The notes beneath the pieces are model-generated. The model searched no databases. It worked only from the letters and a program-made list of their open reading frames with translations, and was not told where the DNA came from. Below are positions 1 through 8,498 of a stretch of 64,000 nt of DNA, one piece after another. Each line of letters opens with the position of its first letter. Within the stretch, counting starts at the first letter, position 1. Origin of the DNA: Xanthomonas sp. 10-10 (lineage in GTDB: Bacteria; Pseudomonadota; Gammaproteobacteria; Xanthomonadales; Xanthomonadaceae); the NCBI RefSeq assembly GCF_040182365.1, contig NZ_CP144460.1, positions 1,860,001 to 1,924,000 on the forward strand, written 5' to 3'. Both the position numbers and the translations under genes were made by a program.

Positions 1-718
1 TCCTTGCGATGATGGTGCCGCGGCCGAACTGGGCCAGCGGCGCGCCCAGCGACCAGCGCATGGTCTGGCCGGGCAGGACATAGCCCACCAGCCCGTTCAA
101 TGCGGTCTTGGTCGTGCCATCGACCCGATGCTGCAGGTCGGCGACCTGGGCGTGGCCGTCGCCGGTGTTGCTGATCTGGATCTGCGCATTGCCATCGCTG
201 CCGGCAATCACCTGCGTGCTCAAGGTCGGCATGGAGTCGGTCTTGCCCGGTGGCAGCAGGAAGATCGGTACCGAATAGCGCAGCACGAACTGCATGCCCT
301 TGCGATCCGCATCGGCGTTGGGCAATTCGTCGACGATGATCCGGTAGCAGGCCTCCTCGCTGGTGGGCGCAGGCCCTGCGCGAATCACCCGGATCAGCTG
401 GCGCTCGCCGGCGGCCAGCGTGCGCATCGGCGGGCTGATCAGCAGTTCCTGGGTCGGGTCGAGCTGATCCTTGCCGTCGCGCTGGGTCCAGCGATACGCG
501 CGGGTCTGCACCTGTACCGGCGCGCTGCCGCTGTTGCTCAGCCATAGCCCGTCGGCCGACTGCTGGGCGCTCAGCGTCAGCGAGGTCGGTGCCAGCTGCA
601 GGCTGGCCGCATGCGCCGGCTGCAGCGGCAAGCCGCTGCCAAGCGCCAGCGTCAGGGCCAGTCCGGCGCTGGTCAGCCAGGCCGGCGTCCGGTACTGCAG
701 GGGGTGGTGCAATGGCAT
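1..718 (-). CDS. Pilus assembly chaperone (PapD/CsuC-like), truncated by window edge
   Basis: Reading the minus strand from an ATG at 718 gives an open frame with no stop before base 1, so the C-terminus lies outside the window. It has a signal peptide (hydrophobic stretch ending around HAASLQ), then an immunoglobulin-like PapD domain including the typical chaperone segment RTLAAGERQLIRVIR and a YRIIVDELP strand. In this family the chaperone escorts pilin subunits through the periplasm to the usher by donor-strand complementation. It starts 8 bases after the stop of the spore coat U-type subunit gene, which is the order seen in archaic (Csu-type) chaperone-usher operons. An usher gene would be expected further left. 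The family is clear; the exact pilus type is inferred. Confidence 0.85.
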   Translation of the reverse strand, partial: MPLHHPLQYRTPAWLTSAGLALTLALGSGLPLQPAHAASLQLAPTSLTLSAQQSADGLWLSNSGSAPVQVQTRAYRWTQRDGKDQLDPTQELLISPPMRTLAAGERQLIRVIRAGPAPTSEEACYRIIVDELPNADADRKGMQFVLRYSVPIFLLPPGKTDSMPTLSTQVIAGSDGNAQIQISNTGDGHAQVADLQHRVDGTTKTALNGLVGYVLPGQTMRWSLGAPLAQFGRGTIIAR

Positions 719-726
719 GCGCGCGC

Positions 727-1251
727 TCAATAGACGATCGTGGCGGTGATGGTGTCTTGGTAGGTACCGGTCGCGGGATTGTTGGCCGACGGGTTGGTCA
801 CGCGGCCGTAGACCGGGTAGACCTGGTTGATGCCGGTGGCGGTGCGGCTCAGCGTATTGGTGCCGGTGGTGCTGCCCCACACCGTGCTGCGGCCCAGATC
901 CTGGTACAGCTGGTAGGCGATGAAGTTGTTGGTGGTGACCAGCGCATCGGTGTTCTTCATGCGGCGGGTGGTGACGTCGTTGGCGGTGCCGGCATTGCTG
1001 CCCGCGCTCAATGCGATGTTGTACGGCGTCAGCGCGGTGCACTGTGCGGTCACGCTGCCGTTGGCGTCGGCATTGGCGGTCGAGGTGGACAGCACCGAGC
1101 CGAAGTCGACGTCTGTCGCGGAGGCTGCCGTGATCGTGCAGGCCTTGGTGACGGCGATCTTGACATTGAATGTGGTGGTATCTGCTGCACTGGCAACGCC
1201 AATGGTCGAGAGCAGGCCGAGGGACAGCAGGACAGGGCGGACAGTACGCAT
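727..1251 (-). CDS. Spore coat U domain (SCPU) pilin-like subunit
   Basis: About 174 residues: signal peptide (cleavage probably after GVASA), then a beta-rich SCPU domain with the paired cysteines of this family (one in KACTITAA, one in TAQCTALTPY) and a C-terminal TATIVY strand. SCPU proteins are subunits of archaic chaperone-usher pili involved in surface attachment and biofilm. Two ATGs lie 6 bases apart. An AAGGAA ribosome site sits directly against the first ATG (1257) but at a normal 6-base distance from the second (1251), so 1251 is chosen. It is followed after 8 bases by the chaperone gene, consistent with one operon. Confidence 0.85.
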   Translation of the reverse strand: MRTVRPVLLSLGLLSTIGVASAADTTTFNVKIAVTKACTITAASATDVDFGSVLSTSTANADANGSVTAQCTALTPYNIALSAGSNAGTANDVTTRRMKNTDALVTTNNFIAYQLYQDLGRSTVWGSTTGTNTLSRTATGINQVYPVYGRVTNPSANNPATGTYQDTITATIVY

Positions 1252-1569
1252 GGACATTTCCTTGACCGGTCTGGTCATTGATGACGCGACAACTCGTCGC
1301 CCTGCCTCCAATGCATCAGCTGTGCCAAAGATTACCCTGAATGGTTTGGCTATCTCGCTGTTTATCCTGCGATTCTGCGCGAAATTGCGATGTCTTTCGG
1401 ATGACTTCGCTCAGAGATTTCTTGACGCGGATGGCAGTGCGTCACACATGAATACGCGGTACCGTCAGTTTCCTGTTGCCCGGTCCGTTTCGACGGGCTG
1501 GGCGTCCAGGATGAAAAAACGCCCGCACAGGCCGTTCAGATTCAGCCCGAATCGGCGATAATCGCTGTC
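1252..1569. other. Divergent intergenic region (pilus operon / map)
   Basis: About 318 bases between the diverging SCPU subunit gene and map. It is noticeably more AT-rich than the flanking genes and must hold both promoters. A TTGACG hexamer is present at 1432-1437 but no convincing -10 partner follows it. No coding frame with a ribosome site was found. Confidence 0.5.
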
Positions 1570-2346
1570 ATGAGCGTCAATCTGAAAACCAAAGAAGAAA
1601 TCGAACTGATGCGCGTCGCCGGCCGTCTGGCCGCCGAGGTGCTCGACATCGTGGGCCCGCACGTCAAGCCGGGCGTGACCACTGCCGAGCTGGACCGCAT
1701 CTGCCACGACCACATCGTTAACGTGCAGGGCACCATTCCTGCCAACGTCGGCTATCGCGGCTTTCCCAAGAGCGTGTGCACCTCGGTCAACAACGTGATT
1801 TGCCACGGCATTCCGAGCGCGGCCAAGGTCCTGAAGGACGGCGATATCGTCAATATCGATGTCACCGTGATCAAGGACGGCTGGCATGGCGACACCAGCC
1901 GCATGTACTACGTCGGCACGCCGTCGGTGATGGCCAAGCGCCTGGTGGACACCACCTATGAAGCGATGTGGCGCGGCATCCGTGCGGTCAAGCCGGGCGC
2001 CACGCTGGGCGATGTGGGCCATGCGATCCAGAAGTTCGCCGAAGCCGAGCGCTTCAGCGTGGTGCGCGACTACTGCGGCCACGGCATCGGCAAGGTCTAC
2101 CACGACGAACCGCAGGTGATGCATTACGGCCGTCCCGGCGAAGGCCTGGTGCTCAAGCCCGGCATGACCTTCACCATCGAACCGATGATCAACGAAGGCA
2201 CCTATCACCATAAGACCCTGCCGGACGGCTGGACCGTGGTGACCAAGGACCGCAAGTTGTCCGCGCAGTGGGAGCACATGGTCGCGGTGACCGAAGACGG
2301 CGTGGATGTGCTGACGCTGTCGGCCAATTCGCCCGCGCCGGTATGA
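1570..2346 (+). CDS. map: Methionine aminopeptidase type I
   Basis: 258 residues, close to the 264 of E. coli Map. It removes the N-terminal methionine from nascent proteins in the cytosol. All five metal ligands of the family are present at the same numbering as E. coli: Asp97 (in NIDVT), Asp108 (in HGDTSR), His171 (GHGIG), Glu204 (TIEPM) and Glu235 (QWEHM). The substrate-contacting His79 is in ICHGIP. The stop codon overlaps the glnD start by four bases (ATGA), so the two are translationally coupled. The map-glnD-dapD order matches that of E. coli. Confidence 0.97.
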   Translation: MSVNLKTKEEIELMRVAGRLAAEVLDIVGPHVKPGVTTAELDRICHDHIVNVQGTIPANVGYRGFPKSVCTSVNNVICHGIPSAAKVLKDGDIVNIDVTVIKDGWHGDTSRMYYVGTPSVMAKRLVDTTYEAMWRGIRAVKPGATLGDVGHAIQKFAEAERFSVVRDYCGHGIGKVYHDEPQVMHYGRPGEGLVLKPGMTFTIEPMINEGTYHHKTLPDGWTVVTKDRKLSAQWEHMVAVTEDGVDVLTLSANSPAPV

Positions 2347-4952
2347 CGGACACGCCGGCGGACCGACCCGACCCGGGCGTCGCCGGCGACGCGGAGTGGG
2401 CCGCGCAGGCCCGTCCGCTGCTGGTGCATGCCGACATGCGGCTGTGCAAGCGCTTCGATCAGGGCGAGCCGATCGAACGGCTGGTTGCGTTACGCGCACG
2501 CGCGGTCGACCAGTTGATGCGCAACGCCTGGACGCGTTGCATTCCGGCCGATAGCGGCCTGTCGTTGCATGCGGTCGGTGGGTACGGCCGCGGCGAGCTG
2601 TTTCCGCGCTCGGACGTGGACGTGCTGGTGTTGGGCGACACCGCTGCGCAGCAGCACCATGAGCAGGCGCTGGCCCGCTTGTTTGCGTTGTTGTGGGATG
2701 TGGGTCTGCCGATCAGTCATGCGGTGCGCTCGCCGGCGCAGTGCACCGCTGCGGCGATCGATCAGACCGTGCTCACCGCCCTGATCGAGTCGCGCCCATT
2801 GGTGGCCGATGGCGAAGCGCGAGCAGCGCTGGCTGCGGCGATCGCGCCGCAGTGGGTATGGCCGCCACGCGACTTCTTCCAGGCCAAGCGCGAAGAATTG
2901 CTGGCGCGGCATCAGCGGTTCGGCGATACCGCCGATAACCTCGAACCCGATATCAAGGATGGCCCGGGAGGCCTGCGCGATCTGCAGACCCTGGGCTGGA
3001 TGGCGTTGCGCGCGTTCGGGGTCAAGGATCTGGAAGCCTTGGTCGGGCTGGGCCATGTCGGCTTCGATGAAGCGGCCGCGTTGCGGCGCGAGCGCGAAGA
3101 GCTGGCGCGGCTGCGGTTCGGGCTGCACATCGTGGCCAACCGGCCGGAAGAGCGGCTGCGTTTCGATTACCAAAAGACCCTGGCGCAGCGATTGGGCTTT
3201 GCCGACGACCCGGAAAGCCTGGGCGTGGAAAAAATGATGCAGCGCTTTTACCGCAGCGCTGCGTTGATCCGCCGGATCAGCGACCGGCTGCTGCAGCGCT
3301 TCGAAGAACAGTTCGACGGCGAAGCGGTACCAGAGCCGCTGGGCGACGGTTTCAGCCTGCGCCGCGGCTACCTTGCCGCCGATGCCGAGAGCTGGCCGGA
3401 TGGCGATGTGCTGCAGGTGTTCGCGCTGTTTGCGCAGTGGGCGGCGCATCGCGATGTGCGCGGCCTGCATTCGTTGACCGCGCGTGCGCTGGCCGAGGTG
3501 CTGCAGCAACTGCCGGCCTACGACGTGGCCGATGCCGCCACGCGCGACCGCTTCATGGCGCTGCTGCGCGGCCCGCGCGCGGTGGAGACGCTCAATCGCA
3601 TGGCGCGGCTGGGCGTGCTTGGGCAGTGGATTCCCGCCTTTGCCAGCGTATCCGGACGTATGCAGTTCGATCTGTTCCACGTCTACACGGTGGACCAGCA
3701 CACGCTGATGGTGCTGCGAAACATCGCGTTGTTCGCCGCCGGCCGCGCCGACGAGCGTTTTTCGATCACCCACGAAGTCTGGCCGCGCCTGCGCAAGCCG
3801 GAATTGCTGCTGCTGGCCGGGTTGTTTCACGACATCGCCAAGGGCCGCGGCGGAGACCATTCCGAGCTGGGCGCGGTCGATGCGCGTGCATTCTGTCTTG
3901 CGCACCGGTTGAGCGAAGGCGATACCCAACTGGTGACCTGGCTGGTGGAGCAGCACTTGCGCATGTCGGTCACCGCGCAAAAGCAGGACATCTCCGACCC
4001 GGAGGTGATCCATCGTTTCGCCACCCTGGTCGGCACGCGCGAGCGGCTGGATTATCTGTATCTGCTGACCTGCGCCGATATCGCCGGCACCAGCCCCAAA
4101 CTGTGGAACGCGTGGAAGGACCGCCTGCTGGCGGACCTGTATTTCGCGGCGCGGCGCGCGCTGCGCGAGGGCCTGGAACATCCGCCGCCGCGCGAAGAGC
4201 GGCTGCGCGAAGCGCGTGACTCCGCGCGCGCGCTGATGCAGGCGCAAGGGCATGACGATGCCACCATCGACCGCCAGTTCGCCGGCATGCCGGACGAAAA
4301 CTTCCTGCGCTTCCGTCCCGAGCAGCTCGCCTGGCAGGCCGTCTCGCTGATCGAAGTGCAGATTGGCCAGACCCTGGTCAAGGCGCGGCGTGCGGTGCCG
4401 GACAACGACGCGCTGGAACTGTTCGTCTATTCGCCGGACCGCGATGGACTGTTTTCGGCGATCGTGGCCACCCTGGATCGCAAGGGTTACGGCATCCACC
4501 GCGCGCGCGTGCTGGATGCGCCGCACGATGCGATCTTCGACGTGTTCGAAGTGCTGCCGCAGGAAGGCTATGCCGATGGCGATCCGCAGCGTCTTGCCGC
4601 AGCGCTACGGCAGGTGCTGGCCGGCGACCTGCAAAAAGTGCGGCCATCGCGGCGTGCGGTGCCGCGCCAGTTGCGGCATTTCCGCTTCGCGCCGCGCGTG
4701 GAGTTCAGCGAAAGCGCCGGCGGCCGGCGCACCCGCATCAGTCTGGTCGCCCCCGATCGCCCCGGCCTGCTGGCCGATGTGGCGTATGTCCTGCGCATGC
4801 AGCACCTGCGCGTGCACGATGCGCGCATCGCCACCTTTGGCGAGCGTGCGGAAGATCAGTTCCAGATCACCGACGAGCACGATCGCCCGTTGTCCGAATC
4901 CGCCCGGCAGGCCCTGCGCGATGCGTTGTGCGCCTGTCTCGACCCCGCCTAG
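2343..4952 (+). CDS. glnD: Bifunctional uridylyltransferase/uridylyl-removing enzyme (PII modification)
   Basis: 869 residues (E. coli 890). Senses glutamine and adds or removes UMP on the PII proteins GlnB/GlnK, and so controls glutamine synthetase activity and NtrBC. Domains in order: nucleotidyltransferase with GGYGRGELFPRSDVDVLVL (catalytic Gly-Ser/Asp-x-Asp signature), the GlnD-specific helical region (DNLEPDIKDGPGGLRDLQ), an HD phosphohydrolase (LFHDIAKGRGGDHSELG) and two C-terminal ACT domains, beginning around ELFVYSPDRDGLFSAI and around RISLVAPDRPGLLADV. The start at 2343 gives the natural N-terminus MTDTPADRP and overlaps the map stop. The longer open frame from 2268 is map sequence in another frame. 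Confidence 0.97.
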   Translation: MTDTPADRPDPGVAGDAEWAAQARPLLVHADMRLCKRFDQGEPIERLVALRARAVDQLMRNAWTRCIPADSGLSLHAVGGYGRGELFPRSDVDVLVLGDTAAQQHHEQALARLFALLWDVGLPISHAVRSPAQCTAAAIDQTVLTALIESRPLVADGEARAALAAAIAPQWVWPPRDFFQAKREELLARHQRFGDTADNLEPDIKDGPGGLRDLQTLGWMALRAFGVKDLEALVGLGHVGFDEAAALRREREELARLRFGLHIVANRPEERLRFDYQKTLAQRLGFADDPESLGVEKMMQRFYRSAALIRRISDRLLQRFEEQFDGEAVPEPLGDGFSLRRGYLAADAESWPDGDVLQVFALFAQWAAHRDVRGLHSLTARALAEVLQQLPAYDVADAATRDRFMALLRGPRAVETLNRMARLGVLGQWIPAFASVSGRMQFDLFHVYTVDQHTLMVLRNIALFAAGRADERFSITHEVWPRLRKPELLLLAGLFHDIAKGRGGDHSELGAVDARAFCLAHRLSEGDTQLVTWLVEQHLRMSVTAQKQDISDPEVIHRFATLVGTRERLDYLYLLTCADIAGTSPKLWNAWKDRLLADLYFAARRALREGLEHPPPREERLREARDSARALMQAQGHDDATIDRQFAGMPDENFLRFRPEQLAWQAVSLIEVQIGQTLVKARRAVPDNDALELFVYSPDRDGLFSAIVATLDRKGYGIHRARVLDAPHDAIFDVFEVLPQEGYADGDPQRLAAALRQVLAGDLQKVRPSRRAVPRQLRHFRFAPRVEFSESAGGRRTRISLVAPDRPGLLADVAYVLRMQHLRVHDARIATFGERAEDQFQITDEHDRPLSESARQALRDALCACLDPA

Positions 4953-4970
4953 TACGACCGGAGACTCCCC

Positions 4971-6137
4971 ATGGCCACCACCAAGAAGACCGCGCGCAAG
5001 CCCGGCGCCACCACCGCCAGCGCCGCACCCAAGCGCGCAGCCACCTCCACCGCCAAGGCCGCCAAGACGTCCGCAGCAGGCACGGCCAAGCCGGTAGCGA
5101 GCGTCGGCAAGAAGGGTGCCGTCAAGACGGCTGCGCTCAAGAAAGCCGCTGTAAATAAGACCGCTGCAAAGACCGCAGCCGGCGCGCCGCGTGTGGCCAG
5201 ACAAGCGACTGGCGTGGTGTCGGCGCCGACTGCAAGGAAGGCCGCCGCCGCGAAGAAACTGTCCATTGCCGAGCAGGCCTTGCACAGCGCTGCAACCCAG
5301 GTGGGCAGCGATGAACTCAGGTTCGGCATCGAAAGCGCCTTCGAGCGTCGCGCCACCTTGACCATGGACGAGATCGACGGGTCTACCCGCGCCATCGTCA
5401 ATCGCGTCATCGACGGCCTGGAAAGTGGCGAGTTCCGCGTCGCCGAGCCGGACGGGCAGGGCGGCTGGACCGTCAACGAGTGGCTGAAGAAGGCCGTGCT
5501 GCTGTATTTCCGTGTCAACGAGATGGCGGTGATCGACGCGCAGCCGGCGCCGTTCTGGGACAAGGTGGAATCGCGCTTTGCCGGCTTCCATGAAGCGCAG
5601 TTCCGCAAGGCCGGCGTGCGCGTGGTGCCCGGCGCGGTCGCGCGGCGCGGCACCTATTTCGGCAAGGATGTGGTGCTGATGCCGAGCTTCACCAACATCG
5701 GTGCCTATGTCGGCGAAGGCACCATGGTCGATACCTGGGCCACGGTGGGATCGTGCGCGCAGATCGGCAAGCACTGCCATCTGTCCGGCGGTGCCGGCAT
5801 CGGTGGCGTGCTCGAGCCGCTGCAGGCCAGCCCGACCATCATCGAAGACCACTGCTTTATCGGTGCGCGTTCGGAAGTGGTCGAAGGCGTGGTCATCGGC
5901 CACCACAGTGTGATCGGCATGGGCGTGTTCATTTCGCAGAGCACGCGCATCTACAACCGCGCCACCGGCGAGATCTCCTACGGCTATGTGCCGCCGTATA
6001 GCGTGGTGGTATCCGGCCAGCTGCCGTCCAAGGACGGCTCGCATTCGCTGTATTGCGCAGTGATCGTCAAGCAGGTCGATGCCAGGACGCGCAGCAAGAC
6101 CAGCGTCAACGAACTGTTGCGCGGTTTGGCCGATTGA
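4971..6137 (+). CDS. dapD: Tetrahydrodipicolinate N-succinyltransferase with a histone H1-like N-terminal extension
   Basis: 388 residues against about 274 for E. coli DapD. The core from about residue 118 (GIESAFERR) to the end is a typical DapD: N-terminal helical domain, left-handed beta-helix ([30 protein letters not shown]) and C-terminal domain ([12 protein letters not shown]). It makes N-succinyl-2-amino-6-ketopimelate in the DAP/lysine pathway. Residues 1 to about 97 are an added tail made almost only of Ala, Lys, Thr, Val, Ser and Pro ([22 protein letters not shown]), resembling bacterial H1-like proteins. The start is supported by GGAG seven bases upstream of the ATG. No internal start has a comparable ribosome site before the catalytic core. 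It lies 18 bases after glnD. Confidence 0.95.
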   Translation: MATTKKTARKPGATTASAAPKRAATSTAKAAKTSAAGTAKPVASVGKKGAVKTAALKKAAVNKTAAKTAAGAPRVARQATGVVSAPTARKAAAAKKLSIAEQALHSAATQVGSDELRFGIESAFERRATLTMDEIDGSTRAIVNRVIDGLESGEFRVAEPDGQGGWTVNEWLKKAVLLYFRVNEMAVIDAQPAPFWDKVESRFAGFHEAQFRKAGVRVVPGAVARRGTYFGKDVVLMPSFTNIGAYVGEGTMVDTWATVGSCAQIGKHCHLSGGAGIGGVLEPLQASPTIIEDHCFIGARSEVVEGVVIGHHSVIGMGVFISQSTRIYNRATGEISYGYVPPYSVVVSGQLPSKDGSHSLYCAVIVKQVDARTRSKTSVNELLRGLAD

Positions 6138-6607
6138 GTGCCGCACACGCGCCCGCCGGCACGCTGCTGTCGCGTCCGGCCAGTGGCTGGATGCGGTGGG
6201 GCATCCCGGCCCTGTGGCTGGGATGGGCTGCGGTCTATGTGATGGGCTCGCTGGTGCGGGACGGCGTCCCGCACCAGCTGGATGGGCTGCGCTGGCTGGC
6301 GCCTGTCGCGCTGGTGGGGCTGACCGTGCGGCACCTCGTGTCATGCAGGCGGTGGGCGCAGGTGCGCGATGCCGGCGATGCGCTGGAGATCACCCGGCAG
6401 GGGCGATCGCAGCGCGTGGACCTTGCGCAATTGCGTGCGGCCGTTCCTGCCTGGCTGCTCCCGCCGATGCGGCTGGCATTGAAATTCCACGGTGAGCGCA
6501 CTCAGGTGGTGTTCCTTCCCGCACACGGGCTGGACCCCGCCGAGTTGGCCACCACCTTGCTGGCGCGTGCGGGCGCGCGCCAGGCAGTTGAAGAGAGCAC
6601 GACATGA
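6134..6607 (+). CDS. Small membrane protein of unknown function (PH-like)
   Basis: 157 residues from a TTG start that overlaps the dapD stop (TTGA), then an ATGA overlap with the next gene, so it is coupled on both sides. The N-terminal third contains two membrane segments ([17 protein letters not shown] and [15 protein letters not shown]). The rest is a soluble domain with alternating hydrophobic strands ([31 protein letters not shown]), reminiscent of bacterial pleckstrin-homology-like membrane proteins, but no family was recognised with confidence. No in-frame ATG lies nearby, which supports the TTG start. Confidence 0.7.
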   Translation: MSAAHAPAGTLLSRPASGWMRWGIPALWLGWAAVYVMGSLVRDGVPHQLDGLRWLAPVALVGLTVRHLVSCRRWAQVRDAGDALEITRQGRSQRVDLAQLRAAVPAWLLPPMRLALKFHGERTQVVFLPAHGLDPAELATTLLARAGARQAVEESTT

Positions 6608-6960
6608 CCACGCTATATGGATTGAAGAACTGCGATACCTGCAAGAAAGCCACCAAGTGGCTGGACCGCTTCGGTGTCGCCTATACGTTTGTGGATTACC
6701 GCGACAACAAGCCGTCGCCGGAGACGCTGCTGGAGTGGGCCGGCAAGGCCGGCGGATTCGATGCCTTGATCAACAAGTCGTCCACCACCTGGCGGCAGTT
6801 GCCCGACAACAAGAAGGCGCCCGGCTCGGAGGCGGAGTGGAAGCTGCTGCTGCGCGAGTATCCGCAACTGATTCGTCGTCCGGTAGTGGTGAGTGACGAT
6901 GGAGCCCTGACCCAGGGCTTTTCCGATAACGGCTTCAAGCAGCGCTTCGGCGTCGGCTGA
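6604..6960 (+). CDS. ArsC/Spx-family thioredoxin-fold protein (YffB-like)
   Basis: 118 residues. It starts with TLYGLKNCDTCKKATKWL, the N-terminal CxxC of the ArsC/Spx/YffB family, followed by the LINKSSTTWR segment and the RRPVVV strand of the thioredoxin-like fold. In YffB-type members the biochemical role is unresolved (glutathione-dependent thiol chemistry has been proposed), and true arsenate reduction should not be assumed. YffB genes commonly sit directly before dapE, as here. The start overlaps the preceding stop by four bases (ATGA), indicating the same operon as dapD. Confidence 0.88.
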   Translation: MTTLYGLKNCDTCKKATKWLDRFGVAYTFVDYRDNKPSPETLLEWAGKAGGFDALINKSSTTWRQLPDNKKAPGSEAEWKLLLREYPQLIRRPVVVSDDGALTQGFSDNGFKQRFGVG

Positions 6961-7071
6961 GTCGCGCAGCTGCATGCAGACTGCGGCGACGCTGCAGGCC
7001 TGCGCCTGCTGTTTCGATGGTGCAGGATCAACTCACGCCGCCAGCGGCGGCCTCCACGCAGGTGATGTTCC

Positions 7072-8202
7072 ATGAGCGATGTACTGGATTTGACCCGCGA
7101 TCTGATTGCACGCGCGTCGGTAACGCCGGTCGACGCCGGATGCCAGGCAATGCTCGCGCAACGTCTGGATGCGGCCGGTTTCCGCTGCGAACACCTGCGC
7201 CTGGGCGAGGTCGACAATCTATGGGCCACCCACGGTAGCGGCGCGCCGGTGCTCGTGCTGCTCGGGCATACCGATGTGGTGCCGCCCGGCCCGCGCGAGG
7301 CGTGGACCAGCGATCCGTTCGATCCGCAGATCCGCGATGGCGTGCTGTACGGGCGCGGCGCGGCCGACATGAAGGGCAGCGTGGCTGCGTTCGTGGTGGC
7401 GGCCGAACAGTTCGTCGCTGCGCATCCGCAGCACCCAGGCACGCTCGCGGTGCTGCTGACCAGCGACGAAGAGGGCGATGCCATCGATGGTGTGCGGCAC
7501 GTGGCACGGCTGTTCGCCGAGCGTGGCCAGCAGATCGATTGGTGCATCACCGGAGAGCCATCCTCCACCGAGCGGCTGGGCGATCTGCTGCGGGTTGGCC
7601 GCCGCGGCAGCCTGTCCGGCACGCTGGTCGTCAACGGCGTGCAGGGCCACGTGGCGTATCCGCACAAGGCACGCAACCCGATCCACCTGGCGGCACCGGC
7701 GCTGGCCGAACTGATCGCGCGCCGCTGGGACGAGGGCTTCGAAAGTTTCCCGCCCACCAGCCTGCAGATTTCCAATATCCATGCCGGCACCGGCGCCAAC
7801 AATGTGATCCCCGGCGAGCTGCAGGTCGCCTTCAACCTGCGCTACACCCCGCATTGGGATGCGCCGCGTCTGGAGGCGGAAATCACCGCAGTGCTGGAGC
7901 GCCATGCACTGGATTACAGATTGCGCTGGCACCGCAGCGGCGAGCCGTTCTACACGCCGGAGGGGCGCCTGCGCAGTGTCGCGCGCGAGGTGCTGGGCCA
8001 GTTTGCCGGGGGACCACCTGAGGAGAGCACCGGCGGCGGCACCTCCGATGCGCGCTTCATCGCCCCGCTTGGCGCGCAATGCATCGAGGTCGGCCCGGTC
8101 AACGCGTCGATCCACCAGGTCGACGAGCATGTGCGCGTGGCCGACCTGGAGGCGCTGCCGTCGCTGTATCGCACGCTTGTCGAGCGCTTGTTGATCGGTT
8201 GA
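7072..8202 (+). CDS. dapE: Succinyl-diaminopimelate desuccinylase
   Basis: 376 residues, M20 metallopeptidase family, close to E. coli DapE (375). It hydrolyses N-succinyl-LL-diaminopimelate to LL-DAP for lysine and peptidoglycan. Zinc ligands and catalytic residues are visible: His66 (LLGHTDVV), Asp99 (GRGAADMKG), Glu133-Glu134 (TSDEEGDA; catalytic base then ligand), Glu162 (ITGEPSS) and a C-terminal His in NASIHQVDE. The dimerisation domain ([19 protein letters not shown]) lies in the middle. A 111-base gap separates it from the preceding gene, long enough for its own promoter, but the pathway link with dapD is clear. Confidence 0.97.
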   Translation: MSDVLDLTRDLIARASVTPVDAGCQAMLAQRLDAAGFRCEHLRLGEVDNLWATHGSGAPVLVLLGHTDVVPPGPREAWTSDPFDPQIRDGVLYGRGAADMKGSVAAFVVAAEQFVAAHPQHPGTLAVLLTSDEEGDAIDGVRHVARLFAERGQQIDWCITGEPSSTERLGDLLRVGRRGSLSGTLVVNGVQGHVAYPHKARNPIHLAAPALAELIARRWDEGFESFPPTSLQISNIHAGTGANNVIPGELQVAFNLRYTPHWDAPRLEAEITAVLERHALDYRLRWHRSGEPFYTPEGRLRSVAREVLGQFAGGPPEESTGGGTSDARFIAPLGAQCIEVGPVNASIHQVDEHVRVADLEALPSLYRTLVERLLIG

Positions 8203-8274
8203 GCAGGCGCTGCGCCGCCGTCGTTGCCGCTGAAACAGTTGCGCCAGCGAAAACGAACGGTTAGCGTCGGCTGC

Positions 8275-8364
8275 ATGGTCATCCGCTTCGCCAACGTCAA
8301 TAACGCCAACCGCAACACGCTGCGCGCGAATAATCGTGCGCGGTCGATGCGGGTCTGCGACTAG
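8275..8364 (+). CDS. Asparagine-rich leader peptide of asnB
   Basis: A 29-codon frame, ATG at 8275 and TAG at 8362-8364, lies between dapE and asnB. Seven of its 29 residues are asparagine, at positions 7, 9, 10, 12, 14, 19 and 20 (the segment FANVNNANRN, then ANN). Asn is otherwise a rare residue in this GC-rich genome. Leader peptides enriched in the end product of the downstream enzyme are the hallmark of ribosome-mediated transcription attenuation (trp, his, leu, thr operons). The frame ends just downstream of a sequence that can pair with the left arm of a strong terminator. No good Shine-Dalgarno is visible. A weak TTGCGC (8239) and TAGCGT (8262) pair would place transcription start near the ATG, suggesting a leaderless message, but this is speculative. 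Confidence 0.8.
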   Translation: MVIRFANVNNANRNTLRANNRARSMRVCD

Positions 8365-8428
8365 GCGAAGTAAAACCAAACGCCCAGGAATCAGAAAACC
8401 CGCATCGGCCGATGCGGGTTTTTTTTTT
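8342..8428 (+). promoter_or_regulatory. Predicted asparagine-responsive transcription attenuator of asnB
   Basis: Two mutually exclusive RNA structures can form. Antiterminator: 8342-8354 pairs with 8398-8410 over 13 bp with a single G-U wobble. Terminator: 8395-8406 (AAAACCCGCATC) pairs with 8411-8422 (GATGCGGGTTTT) and is followed by a run of Ts. The 5' strand of the antiterminator covers the last codons of the Asn-rich leader. Expected logic: with enough charged tRNA-Asn the ribosome reaches the UAG at 8362 and covers 8342-8354, so the terminator forms. When ribosomes stall at the Asn codons (8293-8334), the antiterminator forms and asnB is transcribed. I saw no strong protector hairpin upstream. 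Confidence 0.75.
8395..8428 (+). terminator. Intrinsic terminator within the asnB leader
   Basis: Perfect palindrome CCCGCATCGGCCGATGCGGG at 8399-8418, flanked by AAAA on the left and ten Ts (8419-8428) on the right. This gives a 12-bp stem with a GGCC loop and a long U tract. It sits 70 bases before the asnB start, in line with a role as attenuator, although it could also end dapE read-through. Confidence 0.9.
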
Positions 8429-8498
8429 GGGCGTCACTTGCATGCAGCATGCTCATCCATCGGCCATCCATCCCCGCAGTTTCATCAGGAGTGTTTCC

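Noticed and set aside
4605..6344. Long minus-strand open frame opposite glnD/dapD
   Set aside because: Same composition bias; spans two real genes in the opposite strand without a ribosome site.
6604..6960. Arsenate reductase
   Set aside because: The CxxC and short length fit YffB/Spx-type members; no arsenic resistance genes are nearby, so only the family is claimed.
8395..8428. Terminator interpreted only as the end of dapE
   Set aside because: Not excluded, but it lies about 190 bases after dapE with the Asn-rich frame and an exact competing stem between, which fits attenuation better.
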